From Melieria omissa (Eukaryota; Arthropoda; Insecta; Diptera; Ulidiidae), in contig OZ020269.1 of NCBI GenBank assembly GCA_963971225.1, positions 45,095,264 to 45,159,263 of the forward strand: a stretch of DNA of 64,000 nucleotides. The letters are read 5' to 3'. Both the position numbers and the translations under genes were made by a program. Of the stretch, positions 48,818 through 62,300 are shown in pieces. The first letter of the stretch is position 1, and each line of letters opens with the position of its first letter. The notes under the pieces are model-generated. The model did no database searches and had not been told where the DNA came from. It saw only the letters and a program-made list of their open reading frames with translations.

Positions 48818-50688
48818 TTAAGATATTAAATAATTTGCTGTTAAAGGTTATAATAACGGTGCTGCCAGTTTCACGCTTTCATTTGGCCCTGAACAAAACG
48901 AAGCTTCTGATACTGATAGAAAAAATGGTCGTTTAGATAGTTCAATGTGAAGATAGCGACACCGAAGGCGACAAGGAGATAGATATCCGGCCAGTTCAGC
49001 ATGAACAATAACATGTTGAGCATGTTTTGCATATTTTTCTTTGGCAAAGCAGTTCAGAATTATTGACAGTGCAGGAATCCAGAAATAGATATATCAAAAC
49101 GCGATTTGTATGTGTCACACGATGACGATTCGGTCACACGATAACTAAGCGCGCGCGCGTCAATACGTGCTTTTCCAGCGCTAGAGGTAGGAGCGCGGTC
49201 ACAAAAACATGTATAACTTTTGACCTAATGCAAAATAATGACTTTTTTTTTCACCAAAATTTTTGTAAGGGATTGTAGAATTGAATGAAATGTGTCAAAA
49301 TTTTCTCGCTGGCGGAGAAGTTTCATTAATTTTCAATTATTTACAACAAATAGGATTTTTCAGCTAAATAATAATTTTTTTGTGAAGAAAGATTTTTTCA
49401 TGGCAAAGTATATTAATTGACAAAAATTTTGATGTAGAAAACGTTGAGTTCCGATAAACCGTTCGTGAGTTATGAATTTTTGAAAAAAACATGATCAAAA
49501 ACTTTAACTGTAAATAACTAATGAAAAAAACATTTTTTTTCAAAATTATTTTTGGGGTGTCGTTTTTACCTCCAAGCCGATCGAAAACCGTATTGATCAA
49601 CGAAAACTGAGACCATCGATTTTAAAGTGGCCCACTTGAGAAAATTTGACCCGAATGTAAAATCTCAATGTGGTTTAGTCATGATACTGCATTACATCGT
49701 TGAAATAATTGCATTGGTCAAGTAGTTGAAGTAGATCCATAAGTAACGTATTTTACATTAATAAATTTTTTTTTATTTTCTTGCTTTACTGTCGTTTTTT
49801 TTTTATTTCAAAATTAATTCATTGAAGTTGAAACTCGCTATTTACTTAATTATTCTAGTATATTTTCACCGTTTTACGTAAAAATAATGTAGGCAGGCAA
49901 GCAAAAAAAATTATTGTGTTCACCCTTTCTGATTTTTTTTATATCATTAACAACAATCCTTGACTATCCTCTTGCTCACATCATGGTCTGGCCAGATCAT
50001 GGGAGGTTCAATTATTAGGTTTTAAGTGGGTGATTACAGAAGAGATAAAGCAAATAGTAAAAATGTTTCACAATTCCATATTGTTATATCAAATTGTCAA
50101 TTATGTCAACCAAATCAAAAATTGATTCTTTTTTGCCTTGAAGCGAAATATTAAGTAAATTTAGGTGTGTCGTTAAGTCGCACAGTGCGGCCGATTCCCA
50201 AAAAGCTGGCCAAAAGTCGAAAAAAAAAGTTTCTAGAGTTTTTTTTGTCTTTGGGTTGGCTACAGTAATCCCTTGAGAAGTGAAAACCGTTCATAGCAAC
50301 GTCCTATACCCTAAGTATCCTCTGTATTTTCAGTCGCAACGTGGCCTTCGTTTGAGCATCGTATTACTGTCGATGAATAGTGAAAGTTGTACACATGTGA
50401 AAGATTTTGTAATGAAGTAAATTGAACAAAACCAAATGGAATCATCTTCGGAAGGTTAGTAAAATACGAGAAATCTTTAGTACATATCAATACCTCGACA
50501 CAAAATTTTTAGCTGCAGCAATACGTAAATAAATTTTTTGCAATTTTTTTTATAAAATTTGAGTTTTCAAACTGTATAGTAATACAACGCCGTCATATGC
50601 TGCTTTGAAACTTATTAGAGGTTACTTAAAAAAGTAATAGTTACTGAATAAAACAAGATTCAGCTGCTACCACTGGTACCTATAAATA

Positions 50689-51974
50689 ACACTTCGTTCA
50701 ATAATGTGTGTGACTAACTAATTAAAACACATTTTTTTGCCAAATTTTTATTCATCAACATAGTCCCCTTTTAAGGAGATACAATCATTCCAACTCTTTT
50801 CCAATCTTTCGATACCGCCTTTGTAGAACGATTTTTCTTTGCCTTCAAAATAGGCGTTAGTTTCGGCGATTACTTCATCATTTGAGCCAAATCTCTTACC
50901 ACGGAGCATCTTTTTGAGGTCTGCGAAGAGCCAGTAGTCGCTGGGGGCCAGATCTGGAGAATACGGGGGATGAGGAAGCAATTCGAAGCCCAATTCATGC
51001 ATTTTTGCCATCGTTTTCATCGACTTGTGACACGGTGCATTGTCTTGGTGAAACAACACTTTTTTCTTCTTCATATGGGGCCGCTTAATCGCGATTTCTT
51101 CTTTCAAATGTTCCAACAACGCTATATAATAGTCGCTATTGATTGTTTTCCCTTTCTCAAGATAGTCGATGAATATTATTCCGTGCACATCCCAAAATAC
51201 TGACGCCATAACCTTGCCAGCCGATGTTTGTGCCTTTGGACGCTTTGGGCGGCTTTCACCGGTTGCATGCCACTCAGCAGACTGCCGATTTGACTGGAGT
51301 GAAATGGTGGATCCATGTTTCATCCATTGTGATGTACCGACGCAAAAACTCCGACTTGTTGCGCGTAAACATGTCCAAACAGCTCTTTGAATCATCGATT
51401 CGTTGTTGTTTTTGCTCCGGTGTGAGCAAACGCGGCACCCATTTCGAAAACACCTTTTTCATAACCAAATGTTCGTGTATTATGGTGTGTACACTGCCTG
51501 CTGATATCTTTAGAATGTCAGCAATCTCCCCAACTTTCACTTTACGGTCGGACATAATGATTTTCAGTGTTTTTTCAACGTTTTCCGGAATAACAGCGTC
51601 ATTTGGCCGTCCAGTAGATGGAATGTCATCGGTGTCTGTACGACCACGTTTGAATTCGGCATACCAATAACAAATGGTTCTTTTTGATGGAGCAGAGTCC
51701 GAATAATGTTTTTCAAGCCATTTCTGGCATTGAACAGTATTTTTTTCATTAAAAAACAATGATAAATCAGCACACGGAATTGCTTTGAATTCATTTTTTT
51801 TGAAAACTCAAAAGTAGTGTCACTTAAAGCACTGTAACTTGTAAACTAATGGTCGGATTGACATATAATTTTGACAGTAAGCCTAAAAAGGTTCACAATT
51901 TCGAAAAAAAAATATTGATTTAGTATTAGTGCCGCCATCTATGTGTCAGTCACACACATTATTGAACGAAGTGT
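50689..51974 (-). mobile_element. mariner element, variant (unit 9)
   Basis: 1286 bp at the same TA site. The terminal repeats are a perfect match here (right end attgaacgaagtgt). It is shorter than the unit 4 and 6 copies near the left end (gccaaattttta for gccaaaattcgttttta) and has one base less in an A/T run at the right. It carries Arg to His and Ile to Val changes in the transposase. Confidence 0.93.
50748..51794 (-). pseudogene. mariner transposase, frameshifted (unit 9)
   Basis: Same organisation and the same two frame breaks as in unit 4. It has ALLEHLKEE for ALLERLKEE and ENVEKT for ENIEKT. Confidence 0.9.
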
Positions 51975-54824
51975 TAAATAATATAAATAAATATTTATTT
52001 ATTTTTTAGGTGCCAGTAATACGATGGTAGGAGATTTGACGAGGCTCAAATTATTTCATGAAATTAAAAACATTTTAAAAAGTGACAAACACGACATTTT
52101 TGCAAAAGTAGAAACCCTTTTATCGAAAAGTGAGAATTCCCGTTATACGTTATCAGATGAAGAAAAAAGCCAAATATGTGATACAGTGAATAAAATGATA
52201 CAAAGATGGGATTGCAGCAAAAGAGTAGAAGATAGATTTTTGAAAAAAACAATGATTGGTTACAAAAAAATATTGAGCTCAAAAAAGGTAGCCAAAAGGA
52301 AAAAACTAATACAGAGCCAAGAGAGACGCAAAATGACGAAAAAAATTCAAAAACAGCTCGTCGAGAACTTACTTTCTCCGAATCTTCAGAAAGAAGTAAA
52401 CGCAGAAAAACAGAAGAATTACGAGCAAAGGTGTCAACAGAAGCTCTTTTGTACTCGGCAACTAGTAAACTTCGTTCGGAAGGTAACATTGATTTTGCAA
52501 AAGTGGTACGTGATATTTCCGAAGGAAGTCCTACAAAAGCTGCAAGATACAGGAAATCGTTGGAGTCTACAAATAATAATGTATCTTTCACTGAAAACGA
52601 GGCTTTATCATTGTATGTAGAACTTGGATTATCACAGAGTAAATATCAGCTGCTGCGAAATGATCATATGGAAAAAAAATCACGGATGTTTCCAGCATAT
52701 AAAAAGATCCAAAAAGCAAAGTTACAGTGTTATCCTGCAACAGGTATGTCATTCACTGAAAATGAAGCAGCAGTTACATTGCAGTCTATACTTAATCATA
52801 CAAGTGATCGCATTATCTTACTTAACATGGAAGTTATAAATATTTTATCTGAAAAGCAACTTGAACATTTAATCTTAATTGTTAAGTGGGGCTGCGATGG
52901 CAGCTCGGGCCATAATGAATACAAGCACAAGCTTGATGATGAAAACGATAGTGACGAACATATTTTTTTTACCTCTCTTGTACCATTGCAACTTCTACAC
53001 ATAGACACTACTACAATGAAATCTACTCTTTATTATTATTGATGGGGATAGTGCACTGCGACCTAGTAGATCTATTGTGCCCCCTTCTTGGACCTCAAAG
53101 ACAATCAGTGAGTCCAGTATCCAAGAGAAATTTTAGTATGTTTCCTAAACCTCTGGATACCCAGTCCGCACCCGATATGAGGTGATCCCCCAGGTGCTTC
53201 TTTCTCTTATGCATGAGTACAGGGCATTCTTTTTTTTTATTTTATTTTTAGTAGACATATTAGGAATTTTTTGTCGAAAAATAGCCTAAAATGAACTTTT
53301 AACTAATAAATTCCGAATTTTCTTCGATTTTTTTCGATAATTTTTTTTTTTTGCAGATTATGAAAGTTCAGATAATTCCAACAACAACTTTTATTACGAT
53401 CAATTTTTTGTTTTCGAACTCCTTTTGTGTAGGAAAATCGATCTGAAAAAATCAACATTTTCAAGGTTTCAACAAAAAAAACACTTTTTTACATTTTTAA
53501 TTCAATTTATTTTTAAATTTTGGGGGGCTCCAAATCCGACTTAGAGCTATGGTCTCTTGAGCAAAATTTCTCAGAATCACCTATAGATTACGTTTTTGCT
53601 ATACGCTTCATCAAAAAAATCGTTCCATACAATTTGACCCGCCCTAATGTATACATATAACATAAACTTCTTAAAGCAACAACTTTTAGTGACATGTATT
53701 TTAAAGTCATAAAATCCCAACTAAAAAATTCAACTTTGTTTTGAGTTATTACATATTGAAAACACCTTCTAAAGGAATTACGAAAAACTCAAAAGACGTA
53801 TTTTAAAAAGCATAACACACCAGCTATGTAAAAGAAATCCAACATTTACAAAATGTGTGACGTTCTGAAATTTAATTATGATAGTGACCATGTTTCCATG
53901 TTTACACACAACTCACCAAAAAAATGTAAGTGAATTTTTTTTTCAAATATCAACAGCTGATGCAGGGTTGGCATGAAGCCTGCGTTTGATTACTACCTTG
54001 GTAAATAGTCGATACTTTTGGGAAAACTGAAAATACAACTATTCTGCAAGAACAAATGCAATGCTGATTTTTTTAATCATTTATTCTTAACACTTCTGCG
54101 GGCATCCGGTTCTGGCCAGACCATATTGAACTTTGGATCTACTTTAGTAATGTTGTAATTAAGCTATCGAGCTCATATTTCATGATATCCTTAACTGATC
54201 CTTTCTAAGCACAAAACCCAAAACCATGGCTTGGCCAGACCATGGTGCATTTTCATACAAAATTGCCAGTTATTTTCAGTATTTTTTTGGTTATTTTCGA
54301 CGTAATTATTGTCAGAATTGTTTATAAATATTTTTTTATTTTATATATATATTTTCAACTAGACTTTTCTATCTGACCCGATTTGAAGCATTTTTTTCGT
54401 GCCATCCCGTTAATAGTGACATAAATTAGCTGACGCAAAATGTACCTGGTTCAAGTGTTTTTCATTCACCTTGGCTTTTATTTTCTTTGGGTTAATAAAT
54501 TTGAATTTTTCTTGGAAAATAATATTGGAACATATTCAAAATTAATACTTATCCATTGTATTCATGGTTATGTCCGTGTTTTGGTGTCAATTCAATTACA
54601 ATCCTGAAGTGAAGGAAGCATTTGTGGTCTTGTCGAGTCTGGTTTTTTATCAATTCGATTGGGTGTTTTCTGTGGCAGAGATGAAAGGAAGGAAATGCTA
54701 TTTTGAGGATCAGGTGGACATTGTTTTTGAACTTCGACGCTGGAGTTAAATCAGAGAAGAAAATTTCTCTAAAAAAATTGTCTAAGCAATAGCGGAAACT
54801 AATGCTTTAGAGCAACGAATTTAA

Positions 54825-55061
54825 CCCTTTCGGGACGGAGTTCATTTTTGAAATTCAAAATACTCTCAGTAGAAATGTTCTCATGCCATGAATGTTGGGG
54901 TTAGAAAATTATATTGGATGCTCACAAATTCTGAAATCATCCTTTTATGCGGGAACACCGAAATCGAAAAAATATTTTGCGTCGGTCGTAAGATTTAAAT
55001 AATTGTTTTGGGGGGCATTAAAAACTTTCTGGGACGTATTCTCCCAGTAGTCCCGAAAGGG
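54825..55061. mobile_element. piggyBac-like MITE (unit 10)
   Basis: Same ends and TTAA borders; attctccc haplotype. Confidence 0.75.
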
Positions 55062-56931
55062 TTAAGATATTAAATAATTTGCTGTTAAAGGTTATAATAA
55101 CGGTGCTGCCAGTTTCACGCTTTCATTTGGCCCTGAACAAAACGAAGCTTCTGATACTGATAGAAAAAATGGTCGTTTAGATAGTTCAATGTGAAGATAG
55201 CGACACCGAAGGCGACAAGGAGATAGATATCCGGCCAGTTCAGCATGAACAATAACATGTTGAGCATGTTTTGCATATTTTTCTTTGGCAAAGCAGTTCA
55301 GAATTATTGACAGTGCAGGAATCCAGAAATAGATATATCAAAACGCGATTTGTATGTGTCACACGATGACGATTCGGTCACACGATAACTAAGCGCGCGC
55401 GCGTCAATACGTGCTTTTCCAGCGCTAGAGGTAGGAGCGCGGTCACAAAAACATGTATAACTTTTGACCTAATGCAAAATAATGACTTTTTTTTCACCAA
55501 AATTTTTGTAAGGGATTGTAGAATTGAATGAAATGTGTCAAAATTTTCTCGCTGGCGGAGAAGTTTCATTAATTTTCAATTATTTACAACAAATAGGATT
55601 TTTCAGCTAAATAATAATTTTTTTGTGAAGAAAGATTTTTTCATGGCAAAGTATATTAATTGACAAAAATTTTGATGTAGAAAACGTTGAGTTCCGATAA
55701 ACCGTTCGTGAGTTATGAATTTTTGAAAAAAACATGATCAAAAACTTTAACTGTAAATAACTAATGAAAAAAACATTTTTTTTCAAAATTATTTTTGGGG
55801 TGTCGTTTTTACCTCCAAGCCGATCGAAAACCGTATTGATCAACGAAAACTGAGACCATCGATTTTAAAGTGGCCCACTTGAGAAAATTTGACCCGAATG
55901 TAAAATCTCAATGTGGTTTAGTCATGATACTGCATTACATCGTTGAAATAATTGCATTGGTCAAGTAGTTGAAGTAGATCCATAAGTAACGTATTTTACA
56001 TTAATAAATTTTTTTTTATTTTCTTGCTTTACTGTCGTTTTTTTTTTATTTCAAAATTAATTCATTGAAGTTGAAACTCGCTATTTACTTAATTATTCTA
56101 GTATATTTTCACCGTTTTACGTAAAAATAATGTAGGCAGGCAAGCAAAAAAAATTATTGTGTTCACACTTTCTGATTTTTTTTATATCATTAACAACAAT
56201 CCTTGACTATCCTCTTGCTCACATCATGGTCTGGCCAGATCATGGGAGGTTCAATTATTAGGTTTTAAGTGGGTGATTACAGAAGAGATAAAGCAAATAG
56301 TAAAAATGTTTCACAATTCCATATTGTTATATCAAATTGTCAATTATGTCAACCAAATCAAAAATTGATTCTTTTTTGCCTTGAAGCGAAATATTAAGTA
56401 AATTTAGGTGTGTCGTTAAGTCGCACAGTGCGGCCGATTCCCAAAAAGCTGGCCAAAAGTCGAAAAAAAAAGTTTCTAGAGTTTTTTTTGTCTTTGGGTT
56501 GGCTACAGTAATCCCTTGAGAAGTGAAAACCGTTCATAGCAACGTCCTATACCCTAAGTATCCTCTGTATTTTCAGTCGCAACGTGGCCTTCGTTTGAGC
56601 ATCGTATTACTGTCGATGAATAGTGAAAGTTGTACACATGTGAAAGATTTTGTAATGAAGTAAATTGAACAAAACCAAATGGAATCATCTTCGGAAGGTT
56701 AGTAAAATACGAGAAATCTTTAGTACATATCAATACCTCGACACAAAATTTTTAGCTGCAGCAATACGTAGATAAATTTTTTGCAATTTTTTTTATAAAA
56801 TTTGAGTTTTCAAACTGTATAGTAATACAACGCCGTCATATGCTGCTTTGAAACTTATTAGAGGTTACTTAAAAAAGTAATAGTTACTGAATAAAACAAG
56901 ATTCAGCTGCTACCACTGGTACCTATAAATA

Positions 56932-58217
56932 ACACTTCGTTCAATAATGTGTGTGACTAACTAATTAAAACACATTTTTTTGCCAAATTTTTATTCATCA
57001 ACATAGTCCCCTTTTAAGGAGATACAATCATTCCAACTCTTTTCCAATCTTTCGATACCGCCTTTGTAGAACGATTTTTCTTTGCCTTCAAAATAGGCGT
57101 TAGTTTCGGCGATTACTTCATCATTTGAGCCAAATCTCTTACCACGGAGCATCTTTTTGAGGTCTGCGAAGAGCCAGTAGTCGCTGGGGGCCAGATCTGG
57201 AGAATACGGGGGATGAGGAAGCAATTCGAAGCCCAATTCATGCATTTTTGCCATCGTTTTCATCGACTTGTGACACGGTGCATTGTCTTGGTGAAACAAC
57301 ACTTTTTTCTTCTTCATATGGGGCCGCTTAATCGCGATTTCTTCTTTCAAACGTTCCAACAACGCTATATAATAGTCGCTATTGATTGTTTTCCCTTTCT
57401 CAAGATAGTCGATGAATATTATTCCGTGCACATCCCAAAATACTGACGCCATAACCTTGCCAGCCGATGTTTGTGCCTTTGGACGCTTTGGGCGGCTTTC
57501 ACCGGTTGCATGCCACTCAGCAGACTGCCGATTTGACTGGAGTGAAATGGTGGATCCATGTTTCATCCATTGTGATGTACCGACGCAAAAACTCCGACTT
57601 GTTGCGCGTAAACATGTCCAAACAGCTCTTTGAATCATCGATTCGTTGTTGTTTTTGCTCCGGTGTGAGCAAACGCGGCACCCATTTCGAAAACACCTTT
57701 TTCATAACCAAATGTTCGTGTATTATGGTGTGTACACTGCCTGCTGATATCTTTAGAATGTCAGCAATCTCCCCAACTTTCACTTTACGGTCGGACATAA
57801 TGATTTTCAGTGTTTTTTCAACGTTTTCCGGAATAACAGCGTCATTTGGCCGTCCAGTAGATGGAATGTCATCGGTGTCTGTACGACCACGTTTGAATTC
57901 GGCATACCAATAACAAATGGTTCTTTTTGATGGAGCAGAGTCCGAATAATGTTTTTCAAGCCATTTCTGGCATTGAACAGTATTTTTTTCATTAAAAAAC
58001 AATGATAAATCAGCACACGGAATTGCTTTGAATTCATTTTTTTTGAAAACTCAAAAGTAGTGTCACTTAAAGCACTGTAACTTGTAAACTAATGGTCGGA
58101 TTGACATATAATTTTGACAGTAAGCCTAAAAAGGTTCACAATTTCGAAAAAAAAATATTGATTTAGTATTAGTGCCGCCATCTATGTGTCAGTCACACAC
58201 ATTATTGAACGAAGTGT
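56932..58217 (-). mobile_element. mariner element, variant (unit 10)
   Basis: 1286 bp with perfect terminal repeats and TA on both sides (56930-56931 and 58218-58219). It shares the left-end deletion and right-end base with unit 9. Confidence 0.93.
56991..58037 (-). pseudogene. mariner transposase, frameshifted (unit 10)
   Basis: Same two frame breaks. It carries the ENVEKT variant of unit 9 but ALLERLKEE as in units 4 and 6. Confidence 0.9.
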
Positions 58218-59258
58218 TAAATAATATAAATAAATATTTATTTATTTTTTAGGTGCCAGTAATACGATGGTAGGAGATTTGACGAGGCTCAAATTATTTC
58301 ATGAAATTAAAAACATTTTAAAAAGTGACAAACACGACATTTTTGCAAAAGTAGAAACCCTTTTATCGAAAAGTGAGAATTCCCGTTATACGTTATCAGA
58401 TGAAGAAAAAAGCCAAATATGTGATACAGTGAATAAAATGATACAAAGATGGGATTGCAGCAAAAGAGTAGAAGATAGATTTTTGAAAAAAACAATGATT
58501 GGTTACAAAAAAATATTGAGCTCAAAACAGGTAGCCAAAAGGAAAAAACTAATACAGAGCCAAGAGAGACGCAAAATGACGAAAAAAATTCAAAAACAGC
58601 TCGTCGAGAACTTAGTTTCTCCGAATCTTCAGAAAGAAGTAAACGCAGAAAAACAGAAGAATTACGAGCAAAGGTGTCAACAGAAGCTCTTTTGTACTCG
58701 GCAACTAGTAAACTGCGTTCGGAAGGTAACATTGATTTTGCAAAAGTGGTACGTGATATTTCCGAAGGAAGTCCTACAAAAGCTGCAAGATACAGGAAAT
58801 CGTTGGAGTCTACAAATAATAATGTACCTTTCACTGAAAACGAGGCTTTATCATTGTATGTAGAACTTGGATTATCACAGAGTAAATATCAGCTGCTGCG
58901 AAATGATCATATGGAAAAAAAATCACGGATGTTTCCAGCATATAAAAAGATCCAAAAAGCAAAGTTACAGTGTTATCCTGCAACAGGTATGTCATTCACT
59001 GAAAATGAAGCAGCAGTTACATTGCAGTCTATACTTAATCATACAAGTGATCGCATTATCTTACTTAACATGGAAGTTATAAATATTTTATCTGAAAAGC
59101 AACTTGAACATTTAATCTTAATTGTTAAGTGGGGCTGCGATGGCAGCTCGGGCCATAATGAATACAAGCACAAGCTTGATGATGAAAACGATAGTGACGA
59201 ACATATTTTTTTTACCTCTCTTGTACCATTGCAACTTCTACACATAGACACTACTACA

Positions 59259-59269
59259 ATGAAATCTAC
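59259..59269. repeat. LINE-c target-site duplication, left copy
   Basis: atgaaatctac lies inside the transposase coding sequence. The identical 11 bp at 63795-63805 mark the other side. Confidence 0.9.
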
Positions 59270-59337
59270 TCTTTATTATTATTGATGGGGATAGTGCACT
59301 GCGACCTAGTAGATCTATTGTGCCCCCTTCTTGGACC

Positions 59338-62300
59338 TCAAAGACAATCAGTGAGTCCAGTATCCAAGAGAAATTTTAGTATGTTTCCTAAACCTCTGGA
59401 TACCCAGTCCGCACCCGATATGAGGTGATCCCCCAGGTGCTTCTTTCTCTTATGCATGAGTACAGGGCATTCTCCTAGTATATGTATCGCAGTCTCGTTT
59501 TCCTGCAAGCAGAACCTGCAATACCCGTTTTCACGGATTCCTAGTTTAGTTAGATGATAGTTCAATCTACAATGCCCTGTAAGCATTCCCGTGATAATCC
59601 TAAGATTATTTTTTGATAAAGCCATACAGTCCTCGAATCGTTTCCTATTATAGGATCCGATAACCAGCTTCGAATGCTCTAGACCTGGTTGATTTTCCCA
59701 GTATTGATTCCTTCTGGTTATCTCGTTCTTTCTCAGTAAAATGGAGGAGGCTCCTTTTTCCAACCCACAAAAAGGTTCCGGGCCGACGAAGGGTGTGGAA
59801 GCTCCCCTTCTTGCCAGCTCGTCAGCCCGTTCGTTCCCTTCAATGCCGGTGTGGCCCTGGAACCCAAAGTACCCAGACCTTATTGTGACGGCCAAGTTCA
59901 TTCAGCTTCTCAAGGCACTCCAATACCAGTTTCGAGGATACCTGATAGGATCTTAGAGCCTTGATAGCCGCTTGGCTGTCAGAAAGGATGGCAATCTTCC
60001 GGTTCCGGTAGTTCTTCACCAGATTGAAATGAGCACACCTTTCAATGGCGTATATTTCCGCCTGGAAGATAGTGGTATGCTTTCCCATCGGCTCCGAGTA
60101 TCTTATCCTCGGCCCATATACTCCTATCCCGGTGGCTTCCTCCGTTAAGGAACCATCTGTGTACCAGGATATCATATGCTTGTCTATCGAATATGTCTCC
60201 GATATACCTACCCATCTCCTTTTGTTACTAAGTTCAGTTTTGAACCGTTTGACAAAGCTGAACTTCGGTGAGATTGTGTCCCTCGGTATTGCGATTTCGG
60301 GGTGCTGATATGTGAGAGTATCAATCCTCTTACGACTCAGGAATCCCTCCGCCCCGATATTAACACCAGTCATCCGTAGGAGAGCCCTCTTCGCCTGGGT
60401 CTGTATGTATAAGTGAAGAGGTGTGAGTTCAAGAAGAACCTCCAAGGATGCTGTTGGACACGTTCTCATAGCCCGTTATGCAAACGCATGCCAGTCTTTG
60501 TAGCTTACTAAGCGCCTTGATAGTGGTCAACTGGCTGGTCTTGCTTGCCCAGACAGCCGAACCATACGTTATCATGGGTCTTACAATCGCCGTGTATATC
60601 CATCTCAGTATAGTCGGAGTGCAACCCCAACTTTTACCTGCTATGGACCTACAGGTCATGAAAGCGGTAGTGGCCTCCCTTATCGTTGCCTCTAAGTGTC
60701 CTTTCAAGACAAGTTTCTGATCTAGTATGACACCTAGATATTTCACCTCCTTCTGGAATTCTATCTCTACCCCATCCAGACGTATGGGTCTAAGAGCATC
60801 AAGTTTGTATTTTCTTGTGTAGGGTACAACGGTGGTTTTCGCCGGATTTATATTCAGCCCCACCTTTGTGCACCATTTCTTGGTTAACCTTAGTTCCAAG
60901 GTTATCCTTTCCCGCAGGGTATCTTCAAATTTTCCCCTGCATAGGATTACTATATCGTCCGCATAACCCTGAACCGTTAGGCCAGCGTTAGTTAGCTCCT
61001 CATCAACCACGAGGCTCCACAGAAGAGGAGATAGTACCCCCCCCCCCCCTGAGGACAGCCTCGGGTTGTGTTTGCTAATACTAGGCCACCCGTACTAGTC
61101 TGTATCTCCACCGACCTAGTAGCGAGCATACTATGTATCCAGCCTCTTAGGGTGTTAGTCAAACCCCAGCTGGTTAACGAATTGTCTATGACTTCTTGAG
61201 AGGTATTATCAAAGGCCCCCTCTATATCCGGGAAGGCACACAGTGCCATTTCCTTCTCTTCCAGACTTTCCTGCAACATACTTGTCAGCTGGTACAAAGC
61301 AGTCTCGGTGGACCGACCTGCCCTATAGGCATGTTGACAAGTATGCAGGGGGTTGTCTAATAGGACTGTCGTCCTTATGTAGTTGTCCACAACGTTCACT
61401 AGAGTTTTCAATACAAATGAAGTTAGGAAAATTGGCCTGAAGGATTTCGGATGAAGTGGATCCTTCTTCCCGGCCTTCGGTATAAAAACTACCTTTGCCC
61501 TCCTCCAGGCTTCTGGTATATAGCCCAGTGCCAGACTGGCTCTAGTTATTTTCAGGAAGTGGTATTTAAAGAGACCCATCCTTTTCTGTAGTAGGGCCGG
61601 AAAAATGCCGTCGGGCCCAGGTGACTTCAGTGGTTTGAAGGTATTAACCGCCCACTGTACCCTTTCCTCCGTGCATATTTCCTTTGCTACTCTCCAGTCT
61701 CTCTTAGAGATCCTGCTTTGCGCCTCAGCCTGTCCTCCCCCTCTCCAAGCAATGGAGCCCGGGAAGTGAGTATCTAGAAGTGGCTGAACCTTCTCTTCCT
61801 CACTCTCGGTAAATTCTCCATTGCTTTTCCTGAGGTTTGTAGAGGACAGGTTTTGGCTCCTTGCCATAACCTTGAAGAGTCTGGATGCCTCACAGGTTTG
61901 TTCTATATTTTCACAGAAATTTCTGAAATTTCTTCGCTTGGATTCCCTGATCTCCTTATTGTAGAGTGTCAGAGTGCTCCTATACTCGGACCAGTTCCCG
62001 GTTCGTTTCGCCCGGTTGAATAGCCTGCGAACCTTGCTTCGCAGTATACTGAGATCCTTATTCCACCAGGGTACGTCCCTGGAGGAAGCAATCTTGCTGA
62101 CCGGGCAGCTGTCCTCATACGCATCGATGACTACCTTATTAAAGCAGTTCACCATAGCATCTAGTTCCATAGAATTCCTGATATTATCCCCCAACTCAAG
62201 GTTGGCGGAGTTAAGACTCAGTGTTTCTTGAAACTTTTCCCAGTCTGTTCTCCTGGGATTTCTCAAAACTTTCCTAACTGAAGCAGAACCTTCAATGTCA

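Larger units (their letters stand above)
50436..53026 (+). pseudogene. Transib/RAG1-like transposase, 5' half, mariner in intron (unit 9)
   Basis: Exon 1 is 50436-50454 and exon 2 starts at 52010 after the mariner. It combines the NNVSFT variant of empty units 5, 7 and 8 with a filled mariner site. It has a private Val to Leu change (VENLLSPN). This is a mosaic copy. Confidence 0.75.
46987..53230 (+). repeat. Tandem unit 9 (6244 bp; mariner only)
   Basis: Mariner occupies 50689-51974. With unit 10 it shares a duplicated ggca (aggcaggcaagc near 49893), one T missing in the tract before the mariner site (accactggtacc), and a variant mariner left end. Units 9 and 10 are therefore sister copies. 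Confidence 0.92.
56679..59269 (+). pseudogene. Transib/RAG1-like transposase, part left of LINE-c (unit 10)
   Basis: Exon 1 is 56679-56697, the mariner-bearing intron is 56698-58252, and exon 2 is 58253-59269, ending in the LINE-c target duplication. This is the one copy whose 3' continuation survives, at 63795-64000. It mixes variants otherwise seen in unit 3 (SSKQVAK) and in units 4 and 6 (VNCVRK). The same A7 frameshift is present, so the gene was probably already broken, or is misread in the same homopolymer, in all copies. Confidence 0.75.
53231..59473 (+). repeat. Tandem unit 10 (6243 bp; last copy, array right edge)
   Basis: This is the last unit. Mariner occupies 56932-58217 and there is no LINE-a or LINE-b. 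At 59473 the sequence continues into the remainder of LINE-c instead of the T-rich start seen after the other nine units. 59473/59474 is thus the right boundary of the amplified DNA. Confidence 0.92.

Noticed and set aside
1..59473. CRISPR array or short-period satellite
   Set aside because: The period is 5-7 kb with internal transposon genes. There are no short direct repeats with unique spacers.
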